A DNA stretch of 64,000 nucleotides from Afipia massiliensis (lineage in GTDB: Bacteria; Pseudomonadota; Alphaproteobacteria; Rhizobiales; Xanthobacteraceae). Both the position numbers and the translations under genes were made by a program. Positions 17,019 to 25,697 of the stretch are shown in pieces. The stretch is taken from assembly GCF_001006325.2 (NCBI RefSeq), contig NZ_LBIA02000001.1:682001-746000 (forward strand), written 5' to 3'. The notes under the pieces were generated by a model. That model was given only the letters and a program-made list of their open reading frames with translations. It was not told the DNA's origin and ran no database searches. Positions within the stretch are counted from its first letter, which is position 1. The number at the start of each line of letters is the position of its first letter.

Positions 17019-18509
17019 ATGACCGTTGCAATCGAGATGGGACACACAACGGCAGGCGCCCCGGCGACTCTCGACCTTGAGGAACTGCTGGCGACTCGCC
17101 TGCTGGTGCAGGGAAATTCGGGCTCCGGAAAATCCCATTTGCTGCGCCGGCTGCTGGAACAAACTGCCCCTTGGGTGCAGCAGACCATCATCGACCCCGA
17201 AGGCGACTTCGTGACGCTGACCGACCGTTTCGGCCACCTCGTGATCGATGCCGAGGACCATACCGAGCGGGGCCTGCAGGCCGCCGGCGAACGAGCGCGC
17301 ATCCATCGCGTTTCCACGGTACTCAATCTCGAGGGGCTCGACGCAGAGAATCAGATGCGGCGCGCCGCCGCCTTTCTCGGCGGGCTTTTCGAGGTCGCGC
17401 GCGACCACTGGTACCCGATGCTGGTGGTGGTGGATGAGGCGCAGCTCTTCGCGCCCGCAGTCGCAGGAGAGGTTTCGGACGAGGCGCGCAAACTCTCTCT
17501 CAGTGCCATGACGAACCTGATGTGCCGTGGCCGCAAACGCGGACTTGCAGGAATAATCGCAACCCAGCGACTGGCGAAGCTCGCCAAGAACGTCGCTGCC
17601 GAGGCGTCCAATTTCCTCATGGGCCGAACCTTCCTGGATATCGACATGGCGCGCGCCGCCGATCTTCTGGGCATGGAGCGGCGACAGGCGGACGCCTTCC
17701 GGGATCTGGAGCGCGGGCAATTCATGGCGCTGGGCCCGGCCCTCTCCCGTCGCCCCCTGGGACTGCGCATCGGTCCAACGGATACCCAGCCGCGCAATGC
17801 GACTCCGCGACTTATGCCGCTCCCGGAAGCAACACTGGAGGACGCGCGCGCCATTATTCTGGCAGCCCCGCCGCCAGAGAATAACCGGCCCCAGCGCCGA
17901 TCGTCGCCTGACCTCCTCGACCAGCTCATGGCAGCGAAGTCCGCGGCGCTGGAGATCCGTCCCGAACTAGTGGTCGAGCAGCCACTCAGCGCTGAAGAAC
18001 TGGCGGAGCGGCATGAGCGAGTGGACAGCATTCTGCGCGCCGTCATGGCGGAGCCGGACGCGGGATTCCGCGTCATCGGCGTCCTCTATCAGGAATTCGT
18101 GGTTCGCTGTCGAATAGCAGGCCTCGGTTCGGCCGTACCGGACCTCACTGACTTCCGTCGCATGCTGACGCGCGCCCGCGCCGGGCTCGGCTCCGATATG
18201 GCGATGGATGACGCATGGCAGGATGTCTCCGTCCGCGCCTCCATTCTGCCCGAGGATATGCAGGGTGTCTTCATGATGATCGCGCGCGCCGCGAAGGAGG
18301 GTTGGCCCTGCCCGAACGATGCGGCGATTGCCCGCGCCTATGGCTCGCACTCGTTGCGCCGTGCACGGCGTCTGCTGACCTACATCGAGGAGCAGGGCCT
18401 CATCGTTTGCCAGCTTGACGGCGCTGGTCGGCGGATCGTGACGCTTGTCGAACTGGCTTGGGCAACGGCGCCGGGCGACCCCAATGCCGAGGAACTAGCG
18501 GCGGAGTAA
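17019..18509 (+). CDS. HerA-like ATP-binding protein (DUF87 type)
   Basis: A 496-residue P-loop ATPase. Walker A G-N-S-G-S-G-K-S is near residue 30, followed by I-I-D-P-E-G-D-F, the HerA/DUF87 hallmark, and Walker B-like M-L-V-V-V-D-E-A-Q (about residue 135). The C-terminal third looks like a small helical or winged-helix region. ATG 17019 is preferred; TTG 17007 is an in-frame alternative close to AGGGAG. HerA-like proteins move along DNA. No nuclease partner (NurA) or defence gene is adjacent, so the role is unknown. Confidence 0.75.
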   Translation: MTVAIEMGHTTAGAPATLDLEELLATRLLVQGNSGSGKSHLLRRLLEQTAPWVQQTIIDPEGDFVTLTDRFGHLVIDAEDHTERGLQAAGERARIHRVSTVLNLEGLDAENQMRRAAAFLGGLFEVARDHWYPMLVVVDEAQLFAPAVAGEVSDEARKLSLSAMTNLMCRGRKRGLAGIIATQRLAKLAKNVAAEASNFLMGRTFLDIDMARAADLLGMERRQADAFRDLERGQFMALGPALSRRPLGLRIGPTDTQPRNATPRLMPLPEATLEDARAIILAAPPPENNRPQRRSSPDLLDQLMAAKSAALEIRPELVVEQPLSAEELAERHERVDSILRAVMAEPDAGFRVIGVLYQEFVVRCRIAGLGSAVPDLTDFRRMLTRARAGLGSDMAMDDAWQDVSVRASILPEDMQGVFMMIARAAKEGWPCPNDAAIARAYGSHSLRRARRLLTYIEEQGLIVCQLDGAGRRIVTLVELAWATAPGDPNAEELAAE

Positions 18510-18646
18510 GGCTGCAGCAACTCGTCTCTATGATGCGACGGTCGGGCGGCGCACAGACACGCCGGCGCGGTTACCGATCTATCGAATTGCGCAGAAGCCT
18601 ACCTGAAGGCCTTGCTGATGTCGGACGCCATCAGCACCAGGAAGAT

Positions 18647-19447
18647 TTACCGGCCTTTAAAGCGGGGCTTGCGCCGCTCAAAGAATGCATCGACACCCTC
18701 TTTATGGTCTGCAGTCATGTTCGTGAGCGCGAACTGATCTGCATCCATGTGACTGGCAAGATCATCCAAGGCATGAGCGAGACGGTTCACAGTCAGCTTG
18801 GTCATCATGACCGAAAGCGGCGGTTGCTCAGCAATTTTTGTTGCAAGTTCCATTGCGGCCGCAAAGGCGTCAGCCTCAACCACCTTTTCTACTAACCCCC
18901 ATTCAAACGCTTGATCGGCAGAAATGCGATCGTTAGCGAGAATGATGGCCTGCTTGGTTCGAGCCGGTCCAATCAGATGCAGCATTCGCGGGATGCTTTG
19001 CCAGCTCATGCTCATGCCGAGCGCGACTTCGGGAACACGCATGTGAGCGCCGCGAGCCATCACGCGGAAATCGAGTGCCACCGCAAGAGCGACGCCGCCG
19101 CCGATACAAAAACCTTCTATCGCACAAATCGTGATTTGCTCCATTTCCTGCCACGCGCGCGCAAGACGCGGACCCGACTTGAGTTGTCTCCGCCATGCAC
19201 CGATGTCAGTGGAGGGATCTCGTTCTCTGCCCTCTTTCAAGTCGAACCCAGCAGAAAATGCCGTGTCCGTGCCAGTCAGGACAACAACCGACGTTTCGTG
19301 ATCGTCCTCGAAACTGCGAGCCGCCTCGGTAAGTTGCCGCATGGCGTCCCGCGAAAGCGCGTTGACTCCATCTTGACGGTCGAAACGGACGACTGCAACG
19401 CGTCCTTCGGGGCCAAGCCCCTTCTCAATCGATACAAAATTGTTCAC
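18647..19447 (-). CDS. enoyl-CoA hydratase/isomerase family protein
   Basis: A 266-residue crotonase. The oxyanion-hole segments F-S-A-G-F-D-L-K and C-I-G-G-G-V-A-L-A and the acidic V-P-E-V-A-L-G are present, so hydratase chemistry is plausible. The start is GTG 19447 with TGGAG seven bases upstream. It stands alone between a HerA-like ATPase and an NTF2-like gene. It could supply the hydration step to the 1-16809 catabolic island, but no copy of the GntR palindrome was seen before it. Confidence 0.85.
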   Translation of the reverse strand: MNNFVSIEKGLGPEGRVAVVRFDRQDGVNALSRDAMRQLTEAARSFEDDHETSVVVLTGTDTAFSAGFDLKEGRERDPSTDIGAWRRQLKSGPRLARAWQEMEQITICAIEGFCIGGGVALAVALDFRVMARGAHMRVPEVALGMSMSWQSIPRMLHLIGPARTKQAIILANDRISADQAFEWGLVEKVVEADAFAAAMELATKIAEQPPLSVMMTKLTVNRLAHALDDLASHMDADQFALTNMTADHKEGVDAFFERRKPRFKGR

Positions 19448-19675
19448 TGAAGCTCCATTCCTTGACCGACCCCACTGAGTGGTCCGAATGGCATGTTAGT
19501 TTAGGGATTGTATTCTGACTATCTCCTTTGGTGCTGGCCAGACGAGCCCTCGGGTGCTGTCAGTAGTCGACATCCCGGAGGTGTGTGGACGCATCGTGTT
19601 GCAGTGGCGGCGCCAGTTTTCGATCACAATCTGTGCCATCTTCAACGTGTAGAAGATCTCGCCATTCAGCGACCG

Positions 19676-20056
19676 CTATTCGAGCGACCGGCTGTGAAAA
19701 ACCTTGTTGACGATCTGCCAGCGTCCGCCCGCCTTCAACAGGCTGAGATGATCGGTGAAAAACCGTCCGGGCACCGCGCAGGTCAGCGTGACATTCGCGC
19801 AGTTCGGGGCGCTCTCCTCTACGCGGACAATACGCTCCAGCTCGCGGCCGAAATTCTGGCTCTTGGGTGAAGCGCGCCCCTCCACCAACTTGCACCAGTC
19901 TTCCAGCGGAAGGTCCGATACCTTGCCATCCGCAAGTGAATGCAAATGGCTTACTTCATGGAAAGTCTGCCGGAGCTTTTTAGTGTCACCTTCGTACAGG
20001 CCGTCAAGATAGGTCTGGACGGTCAAGAGAACGTCTTGAATGCTGGATATGCTCAT
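19676..20056 (-). CDS. NTF2-like (putative lumazine-binding/SnoaL-type) protein
   Basis: A 126-residue protein of the cone-shaped NTF2 fold: an N-terminal helix with Y-L-D-G-L-Y-E-G-D, H-E-V-S-H-L-H, and a C-terminal G-R-W-Q-I-V-N-K-V-F-H strand. It matches the family often named putative lumazine-binding proteins. ATG 20056 has AGGAAAA in front; a longer frame to 20119 does not. Function unknown; such proteins often bind or isomerise small ring compounds. It lies just after the SBP relic. Confidence 0.72.
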   Translation of the reverse strand: MSISSIQDVLLTVQTYLDGLYEGDTKKLRQTFHEVSHLHSLADGKVSDLPLEDWCKLVEGRASPKSQNFGRELERIVRVEESAPNCANVTLTCAVPGRFFTDHLSLLKAGGRWQIVNKVFHSRSLE

Positions 20057-20155
20057 AATGTTTTCCTGCGGTAGCTGGCTTGTCTGGATTGAGGCGGGAG
20101 GCTGCCCTGGCAAGAGCATGGCTGATCAAGCCTCCCGTTGCAATTTTTGCTCCGC

Positions 20156-20563
20156 TTACTTCTTCAACAAGGCGCAGGTGCTGCTGGAAAGGGGCATGAA
20201 GGCCTGATCGGCCGGAGTCGTACCGACGAGCTTGTACAGATCCCATGGTCCCTTCGATTCCGATGGCTTTTTGACCTCCAAGAGATAAGCCGGATGAATC
20301 TTGCGGCCATTAAGCTCGATCGCCCCTTCACCAAACAGGGGATCGATTGCATTGGTCGTGTCACCACCCGCGTTCGCAAGTCCAATGATCTTTGCTTTTG
20401 ATGCTTGAGCCTGGAGCAGGAAGGACGAAGAATCGGATGTATTGAGCGGATGCTTGACGCGTCCCGCAACCTTGCCGCCCGATTGCTTGATGACGGACGA
20501 AGCATCGCGCTCCAGAGCAGCACCGAAAGCATGCAGGCGCAACCTGCGAGCACACACTCCCAA
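20156..20563 (-). pseudogene. relic of a LivK-type substrate-binding protein with internal deletion
   Basis: About 110 C-terminal residues can be aligned to the SBPs at 9265 and 26076. The segment with H-P-L-N-T-S-D and G-L-A-N-A-G-G-D-T is followed directly by I-H-P-A-Y-L-L-E-V-K and the C-terminus ending T-C-A-L-L-K-K. Roughly 120 residues between these parts are missing, and the first half of the gene and its signal peptide are absent. The remaining frame is open. A gapped inverted repeat (CGGGAGGC 20095-20102 / GCCTCCCG 20130-20137) follows, like the stem-loops after intact SBP genes here. Confidence 0.7.
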
Positions 20564-20588
20564 GTTTCTCCCAAACAGAACTTGGTGT

Positions 20589-20972
20589 TCAAGCCTCGCC
20601 TATTTCACGCCCCGGATCGATTCCTACTCCGTAGTAATCGGCTTGGCCCGCCGATCTGAATTTCTGAGTAAGCTCGCCTGCCCGCTGGAAGGCCTTTGTC
20701 GTATCGCTCGCCGTGAGCGCCACGGTTGTGGTGATGTCCGTAAGGCTTCCGCCAGCCGCGGCGGCAAGCACCGCTGAAATCATTGTGGGCTCATCCGGTG
20801 CTTCCGCTATGATCAGCCAATCGTAGGGTCCCAAAGTCAGATACCAACTGATCAGTCGAGCACCGGCGGCAGTGAATAACTCCGCGACGGCCTCGGAACG
20901 GTCTTCCGGCCTCGCGGACATCCCCTTGATGGCCGCGGCAGTGTAACGACCTTGAGAAATGTAAATCGTCAT
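20589..20972 (-). CDS. GYD domain protein
   Basis: A 127-residue cytoplasmic protein. The opening T-I-Y-I-S-Q-G-R-Y-T, the segment L-G-P-Y-D-W-L-I-I-A-E-A-P-D and the following helix match the GYD family, small alpha/beta proteins of unknown role common in soil bacteria and often near catabolic genes. Start ATG 20972 after a GAGGAGACC site. It precedes the SBP relic on the same strand. Confidence 0.75.
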   Translation of the reverse strand: MTIYISQGRYTAAAIKGMSARPEDRSEAVAELFTAAGARLISWYLTLGPYDWLIIAEAPDEPTMISAVLAAAAGGSLTDITTTVALTASDTTKAFQRAGELTQKFRSAGQADYYGVGIDPGREIGEA

Positions 20973-21158
20973 ACTGGTCTCCTCTGCATTCGCTAGTTCT
21001 ATCTAGCTGAGGGCAGCATCTTACTCCCAACCGATGTTCCCCGGATATCGGCCGGCTCCAGGATCACCGGCGGAGCGTGCGTCCGATGCGCGCGGATTGA
21101 ACCGGAAGCGGAATCACTCGTGGCGTCAAGCGCATTAAAAGAGAGCCGCCTCGATGCA

Positions 21159-21386
21159 TCACGGCTTTACATACGACCATCCACGCTCCTGCAACTCCAT
21201 GACGCGCACAACGCCGGATTTCACAACTTTCGCCTCTGAAACCAGAGCAATCTCCTTATTCTCGGCCTTGCTCATATTCTCCTGGGTATTGCCGCAGGCC
21301 TTGAAGAGATAGCTGGCGTGCTCGCCGCGATCGCCGTGATCCGCTTGCGCGACGTTCGTTGCATTGTTGAGCGCCAGATTCATCAT
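21159..21386 (-). pseudogene. shortened DsrE-family (sulfur-relay-like) gene
   Basis: The encoded 75 residues match two separate parts of exported DsrE-like proteins: N-L-A-L-N-N-A-T-N-V-A-Q-A near the start, and A-C-G-N-T-Q-E-N-M followed by V-V-K-S-G-V-V-R-V-M-E-L-Q-E-R-G-W-S-Y at the end. About 35 residues normally between them are missing and no signal peptide is present. The frame continues upstream to 21518 but that part looks random. Likely a decayed gene; a functional miniature cannot be excluded. Confidence 0.6.
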
Positions 21387-21833
21387 CGCAGGTTCACAAC
21401 CGGACGACGTGCAATCACGTCGCTGGCTGCCGCCGGCCGTCGTGGCACATGTAACGACGCCTGTTCTGACGGTGTTATCCGGCCGTTGTTCTCCAAGAAA
21501 AGGTTCGCCAATGCACAAACTCTATTCGACTTGCAGCCGACCCAAGATAATCCTTTTGGCTACGGGTCAGAGCGCCCAATGCCCCAGAGTTCCCGCGATC
21601 GGTTTTCAGTTCGATTAGATTTTCTGTTGCCATACCGTCCCGGGAAACGAGCACCGCTCAGCAACCCGCAGGCATGATTGAGGCAAGCATCCAGCGATCC
21701 GCCTGCATTGCCATCGTGAATGGACGGTATAGGTTGAACTCACTGACGGGATCTGACGCCGGGAATGTATCCGTTCGCCCGGCATCGAGCTTGGCGCGGC
21801 TCATGCGGCCGCACAGTCCTTACGGAGGTCTGC
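21387..21833. other. 447 bases without a recognisable gene
   Basis: Short overlapping frames on both strands show no family motif. The right end carries the ribosome-binding site GGAGG for the gene at 21834. It may include debris from the DsrE gene whose remnant ends at 21386. Confidence 0.5.
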
Positions 21834-22187
21834 GTGCGAACATTACTTGCGGGAGCGATGACGTTCGCACTATCCAGCACGCCTCTCCATGCCCTGCCTC
21901 CCGACAACGCCGATCCGTCATTGGCCCCTTGGTTCAAGAGCTTGAAACAGCCGGGAACGGGCGCGGAATGTTGCTCAATCGCTGATTGCCGCACCGCTGA
22001 GGTGCGCCGGGATAGCCAGGGTTATGAGGTCAAGATTGACCAGAAGTGGCATGTCTCAACGATCTTCTGGCTACGAGTCCCGGCAGAGAGGATACTCGAT
22101 GAGCACCGCAACCCGACCGGGGGCGCGGTTTTGTGCTACACGCCCGAGGCGGGGATCCTCTGCTTCGTCCCGCCTCCCGAAAGCTAA
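21834..22187 (+). CDS. small exported protein of unknown function
   Basis: A 117-residue protein with a signal peptide (about 23 residues, ending L-H-A-L-P). The mature part has paired cysteines in E-C-C-S-I-A-D-C-R near residue 50 and two more near the C-terminus, suggesting disulfides in the periplasm. The GTG at 21834 follows ACGGAGG at the right distance; the frame is open further upstream without a ribosome-binding site. Similar small C-C-S-x-x-D-C proteins are common in Bradyrhizobium-like genomes, with no assigned role known to me. Confidence 0.7.
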   Translation: MRTLLAGAMTFALSSTPLHALPPDNADPSLAPWFKSLKQPGTGAECCSIADCRTAEVRRDSQGYEVKIDQKWHVSTIFWLRVPAERILDEHRNPTGGAVLCYTPEAGILCFVPPPES

Positions 22188-22207
22188 GATTCGAACGGCC
22201 GAAAGCG

Positions 22208-23077
22208 CTAGCTGACAAAGATCACCCGGGTTTCCAGGGAAACCCGGCGATACAGATCTTCGACGTCTTCGTTCACCAATCGGATGCATCCGGAAGCCAC
22301 GAGGTGACCGATGGTTTTCGGCGAGTTCGTCCCGTGAATAAGCAGATCGGGCTTGTCCATCACCAGCGCACGAGCACCAAAGGGATTTCCAGGACCGCCG
22401 GCCAGTGGACGAAATGCCGCCGTCTCTTTTGCGGTCGCGGCGCTCGCGGGCTTCCATTCAGGCCACTCGAGTTTGTTAGTGACACGATAGAGCGTTCCCG
22501 ATTTCAGGCATTCCCGGGCAATTCCGATCCCGTAACGGCGCGCGGAATTGTTGGAATCGATCAGATAAAGGAAGCGGTTTTCCCTATCGACCACGATAGA
22601 TCCTGGAATGACGGTGGTTCGATAAAACACGACCTGACGCTGGAGCGCGAATGGCAGGCCCTCAGCCGATGAGCCGCCATCAACGCCGGGCTTCAAGTCC
22701 GGCATTATGATCTCTTCGCGGCCGCGCGAGGCCGTCGCGCTGCCGCGCTTGCCGGCCAGGAACTGATAAAGAACGACCGACAGACCGATCACAGCGACGA
22801 TCGCGCACGCGATCACCGCAACGCGCTTCCAATCAATGCCGGGTGACAGCAACTCTGCGGCTGCCGTCGACTCGTCCTGGTTCAACTCTTCGGAAGCGAG
22901 ATCGCTCTCTATTCGCTGGACGGCAGCTTCGAGTGCAGAGACATGCAGCGCGGCGGCCTCACGCGTCAGGTTGGACCTGGCAATCAGGCCGCGCGCATCC
23001 CTGTAAATCTTGTCGCGTTCGGCTGCGCCCTTGCCGGCAACGGCCGTCGTCAACAGCGTGAAATAATCCACATTCAT
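22208..23077 (-). CDS. L,D-transpeptidase (YkuD) with N-terminal membrane anchor
   Basis: A 289-residue protein. Residues 1-80 are a charged helical region, a transmembrane helix follows near 85-105, and the C-terminal half is a YkuD domain with the catalytic motif H-G-T-N-S-P-K-T-I-G-H and S-G-C-I-R-L. Such enzymes make 3-3 crosslinks in peptidoglycan or attach proteins to it in the periplasm. ATG 23077 gives a clean start; a TTG at 23113 would add residues encoded by a 12-base tandem repeat. It follows the amino acid-binding gene at 23132 on the same strand. Confidence 0.85.
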   Translation of the reverse strand: MNVDYFTLLTTAVAGKGAAERDKIYRDARGLIARSNLTREAAALHVSALEAAVQRIESDLASEELNQDESTAAAELLSPGIDWKRVAVIACAIVAVIGLSVVLYQFLAGKRGSATASRGREEIIMPDLKPGVDGGSSAEGLPFALQRQVVFYRTTVIPGSIVVDRENRFLYLIDSNNSARRYGIGIARECLKSGTLYRVTNKLEWPEWKPASAATAKETAAFRPLAGGPGNPFGARALVMDKPDLLIHGTNSPKTIGHLVASGCIRLVNEDVEDLYRRVSLETRVIFVS

Positions 23078-23083
23078 GACTTG

Positions 23084-23119
23084 CCCCAAGAACTGCCCCA
23101 AGAACTGCTCCAAGAACTG
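23084..23119. repeat. three-copy 12-base tandem repeat
   Basis: Three units of CCCCAAGAACTG, the last with one change (CTCCAAGAACTG), lie between the transpeptidase start and the end of the upstream gene. The unit is a multiple of three, so on the - strand it would add G-Q-F-L repeats if translated from TTG 23113. Slippage could change the distance between the genes. Confidence 0.8.
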
Positions 23120-23131
23120 CCCGATAAGAAA

Positions 23132-24166
23132 TTACCTGATGGGAGGCGCGTACTGGATTCCGCCGCGCGTCCAAAGCGCATTCAATCCGCGGGGAATGCT
23201 TAAGCTCGACTGTGCCCCAACATTTCTCTCGTAGATCTCGCCATAGTTGCCGACAGCGCGGACAGCCCGCACGGCCCAGTCCTTGGTGAGACCCAGTTGC
23301 GCGCCGAATTCGCCCTCGATGCCGACAAGCCGGCGGACATCCGGATCGGACGATTTCAGCGCCTCATCGACCGATTTGGATTTGACCCCCAACTCCTCGG
23401 CATTGATCAGTGAAAAAAGCGTCCACTTGATCAGGTTGAACCAGCGTTCATCGCCCTGACGCACCGCCGGTCCAAGCGGTTCCTTCGAAATCACTTCTGG
23501 CAGGATAATGTGACTGTCGGGCGCGGACAGCTTGAGACGCTGCGCATAGAGTTGCGATACGTCGCTTGTCAGGACATCGCACTTGCGATCGTCATAGGCT
23601 TTCAACGCCTCGTCCGACGTCGGAAACGCCAGTATCTTGAGCTCCATCGTATTGGCGCGGAAGTAGTCCGCCAGATTGAGCTCTGTCGTCGTACCGCTCA
23701 GGGTGCAAACAGTCTTTCCGCCGAGATCCAGTGCGGTGTCGATCTTGGCATCCCTGCGCAGCAGAAATCCCTGGCCGTCATAATACGCAACAGCGGCAAA
23801 CATCACGCCCAGCGAACCTTCACGCGACATCGTCCAGGTCGTGCCGCGCGACAACACGTCGATCTCCTTCGACTGCAGCGCGGCAAAACGCGACGCTGTA
23901 TCGAGCGGCACGAACGTCACCTTCGCTGGATCGTCAAAGATCGCGGCAGCCACGGCGCGGCAAAAGTCGACGTCAAAGCCGGACCATGCGTTCTTGTCAT
24001 CCCTGCTCGAAAAGCCCAGTAGCCCCTGACTGACGCCGCAATTGAGCGTTCCGCGATCCCTGACAGCGTTCAATGTCTGAGCGCTAGCGGACCAGGCCGA
24101 CACAAATGATGCAGCCAGCAAAGCCAAGCTCAGAGTGCCGGAGCGTAACCTGTAACGAGTAAGCAT
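23132..24166 (-). CDS. polar amino acid ABC substrate-binding protein (AapJ-like), orphan
   Basis: A 344-residue periplasmic protein of the SBP_bac_3 family with a signal peptide ending S-A-S-A-Q. L-N-C-G-V-S-Q-G, G-F-D-V-D-F-C-R-A-V-A-A-A-I and the C-terminal G-N-Y-G-E-I-Y-E-R are the marks of AapJ-like general L-amino acid-binding proteins. ATG 24166 gives a normal signal peptide; the frame extends upstream to 24226. No permease or ATPase is adjacent, and the next gene on this strand is an L,D-transpeptidase, so it is an orphan receptor. Confidence 0.85.
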   Translation of the reverse strand: MLTRYRLRSGTLSLALLAASFVSAWSASAQTLNAVRDRGTLNCGVSQGLLGFSSRDDKNAWSGFDVDFCRAVAAAIFDDPAKVTFVPLDTASRFAALQSKEIDVLSRGTTWTMSREGSLGVMFAAVAYYDGQGFLLRRDAKIDTALDLGGKTVCTLSGTTTELNLADYFRANTMELKILAFPTSDEALKAYDDRKCDVLTSDVSQLYAQRLKLSAPDSHIILPEVISKEPLGPAVRQGDERWFNLIKWTLFSLINAEELGVKSKSVDEALKSSDPDVRRLVGIEGEFGAQLGLTKDWAVRAVRAVGNYGEIYERNVGAQSSLSIPRGLNALWTRGGIQYAPPIR

Positions 24167-24362
24167 TTGGGTCTCTCGATCAATTGCGATGCCCACTGGG
24201 GCCAAACTTGAAACGAATTTGAACAATCATGTAGAGTTGCGAAAGGCTACCAGAACGTATTTAGCAAGTGAAGTCTGGCCGGTACATTCCCTGCGTCCGC
24301 TTCCATCCTGGCGTGACAAATACCTCGAATACGGATTCAGTTGAAAACAGCGGAAGGAATCC

Positions 24363-25379
24363 ATGAGTTCGCTGCGCAGGTTTTTGTCCACGTCGCTCGG
24401 CCGGCTAATAGCCGGACTTTGGTTTCTTTGCCGGGTCCTGCTCATCGCGTGGGCAGCCCTGGCAATCTACTATTCGAACCTGCCATGGGCCGCGGCGCGC
24501 CTTGCACTGGCAGTGGCCTTTGCGGCCTTCGCGATCTGGGCCCTCTGGTTCTCACGTCAGCGGCGGATGCCCGCGGTCTTCGGCCTGTTGTTTCTTGGCG
24601 TTGTTGCGTGGTGGATATCGATTCCTCCTTCGCACGATCGCGAGTGGCGGCCGGAAGTCGCGGTGATGCCACGGGCGATCATCGATGGCGACCGGGTGCG
24701 CATCACCGGCGTGCGCAACTTCGACTACCGTACCCGGAACGACTTCACCGTCCGCTGGGAGGAGCGCGAGGTGTCGCTGTCGCACCTGACCGCGCTTGAT
24801 TTCTACGTCTCATATTTTACCGAGGGGCCGGTCGGGCACACGTTCGTAAGTTTCATCTTCGACAACGCCCCGCCGCTGACGATCTCGATCGAGACACGAC
24901 CAGAGATCGGCGAGGGCTTTGCGCCGGTCGCTTCACTGTTCAAGCAATTCGAGTTGATCTACGTGGTGGGCGACGAGCGCGACCTCGTCGGCGTACGCAC
25001 CAACCACCGGCGCGAGCCGACATACCTCTATCGCCTCAACGCCTCCGCCGACGATGCACGCCGGCTGCTACTGGTTTACCTGACGCGGATCAACGAACTC
25101 GCCGACCGGCCGGAGTTCTATCACCTGCTGACCAACAGTTGCACGATCAACATCGTGCGCTATGCAAATGCCGCCGGACGAGCCGGCCGGTTCGACATCC
25201 GCCATCTGCTTAACGGCCTGATCGACAGCTACCTCTATCACTCGGGCCGGGTGGACACGACGCTGCCGTTTGACGAATTGCGGCGGCGCTCCCTGATTAA
25301 CGAAGCCGCGCGGGCCGCCGATGGCGCATCCGATTTTTCGGAGCGCATTCGCGCATCCCTGCCGACAATGTTTCCCTGA
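24363..25379 (+). CDS. DUF4105/Lnb N-terminal domain membrane protein
   Basis: A 338-residue protein with two or three hydrophobic helices in the first 90 residues and a soluble periplasmic part. The segment with G-P-V-G-H-T-F-V-S-F and the later L-T-N-S-C-T-I-N fit the conserved histidine and cysteine of the DUF4105 (lipoprotein N-acyltransferase Lnb-like) domain, a papain-like thiol fold. A role in lipoprotein or lipid acyl transfer is possible but not shown for this short form. Monocistronic by position. Confidence 0.75.
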   Translation: MSSLRRFLSTSLGRLIAGLWFLCRVLLIAWAALAIYYSNLPWAAARLALAVAFAAFAIWALWFSRQRRMPAVFGLLFLGVVAWWISIPPSHDREWRPEVAVMPRAIIDGDRVRITGVRNFDYRTRNDFTVRWEEREVSLSHLTALDFYVSYFTEGPVGHTFVSFIFDNAPPLTISIETRPEIGEGFAPVASLFKQFELIYVVGDERDLVGVRTNHRREPTYLYRLNASADDARRLLLVYLTRINELADRPEFYHLLTNSCTINIVRYANAAGRAGRFDIRHLLNGLIDSYLYHSGRVDTTLPFDELRRRSLINEAARAADGASDFSERIRASLPTMFP

Positions 25380-25697
25380 GACGCTCCGCCCGCAGCTTTC
25401 CCGCAGCAGCGCCAGTGCGACGTGGAGCTAAATGATTCTGATCCTCAATGAGCGGGCAGCGCTTCTTTGACGTGATTTTCGCTCAGCGCCAGAACCCAAG
25501 AGAATTGTCTGACCGCAGACCAAATTGATGGCACAAAATGCACATTCCAAACTAACATTTCAAACGGACCATTCGATGGAGGGTGGTCCACGCTGTTGCT
25601 AATGTCCGATGTCTTGCTAGTCTTGGATATTGAAGTGCTGGTAACTCGCTGCATGCCGAGTATGGGCGCTTCTCAAGAGCGATAGAAAGGCGCGCAT
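25380..25697. other. 318 bases without a recognisable gene
   Basis: No frame with a ribosome-binding site or family motif was found on either strand. It presumably contains the promoter of the small exported protein at 25698, but no clear consensus elements were seen. Confidence 0.5.

Noticed and set aside
19448-19675. Short frames after the enoyl-CoA hydratase promoter
   Set aside because: No ribosome-binding site, no motif and no consistent frame on either strand; treated as intergenic.
23084-23119. Possible CRISPR or repeat array
   Set aside because: Only three directly adjoining 12-base units without spacers; a simple tandem repeat.
25529-25542. Possible sigma-54 promoter TGGCAC-AAAATGCA
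   Set aside because: GG and GC are 10 bases apart instead of 12, so it does not meet the -24/-12 rule.
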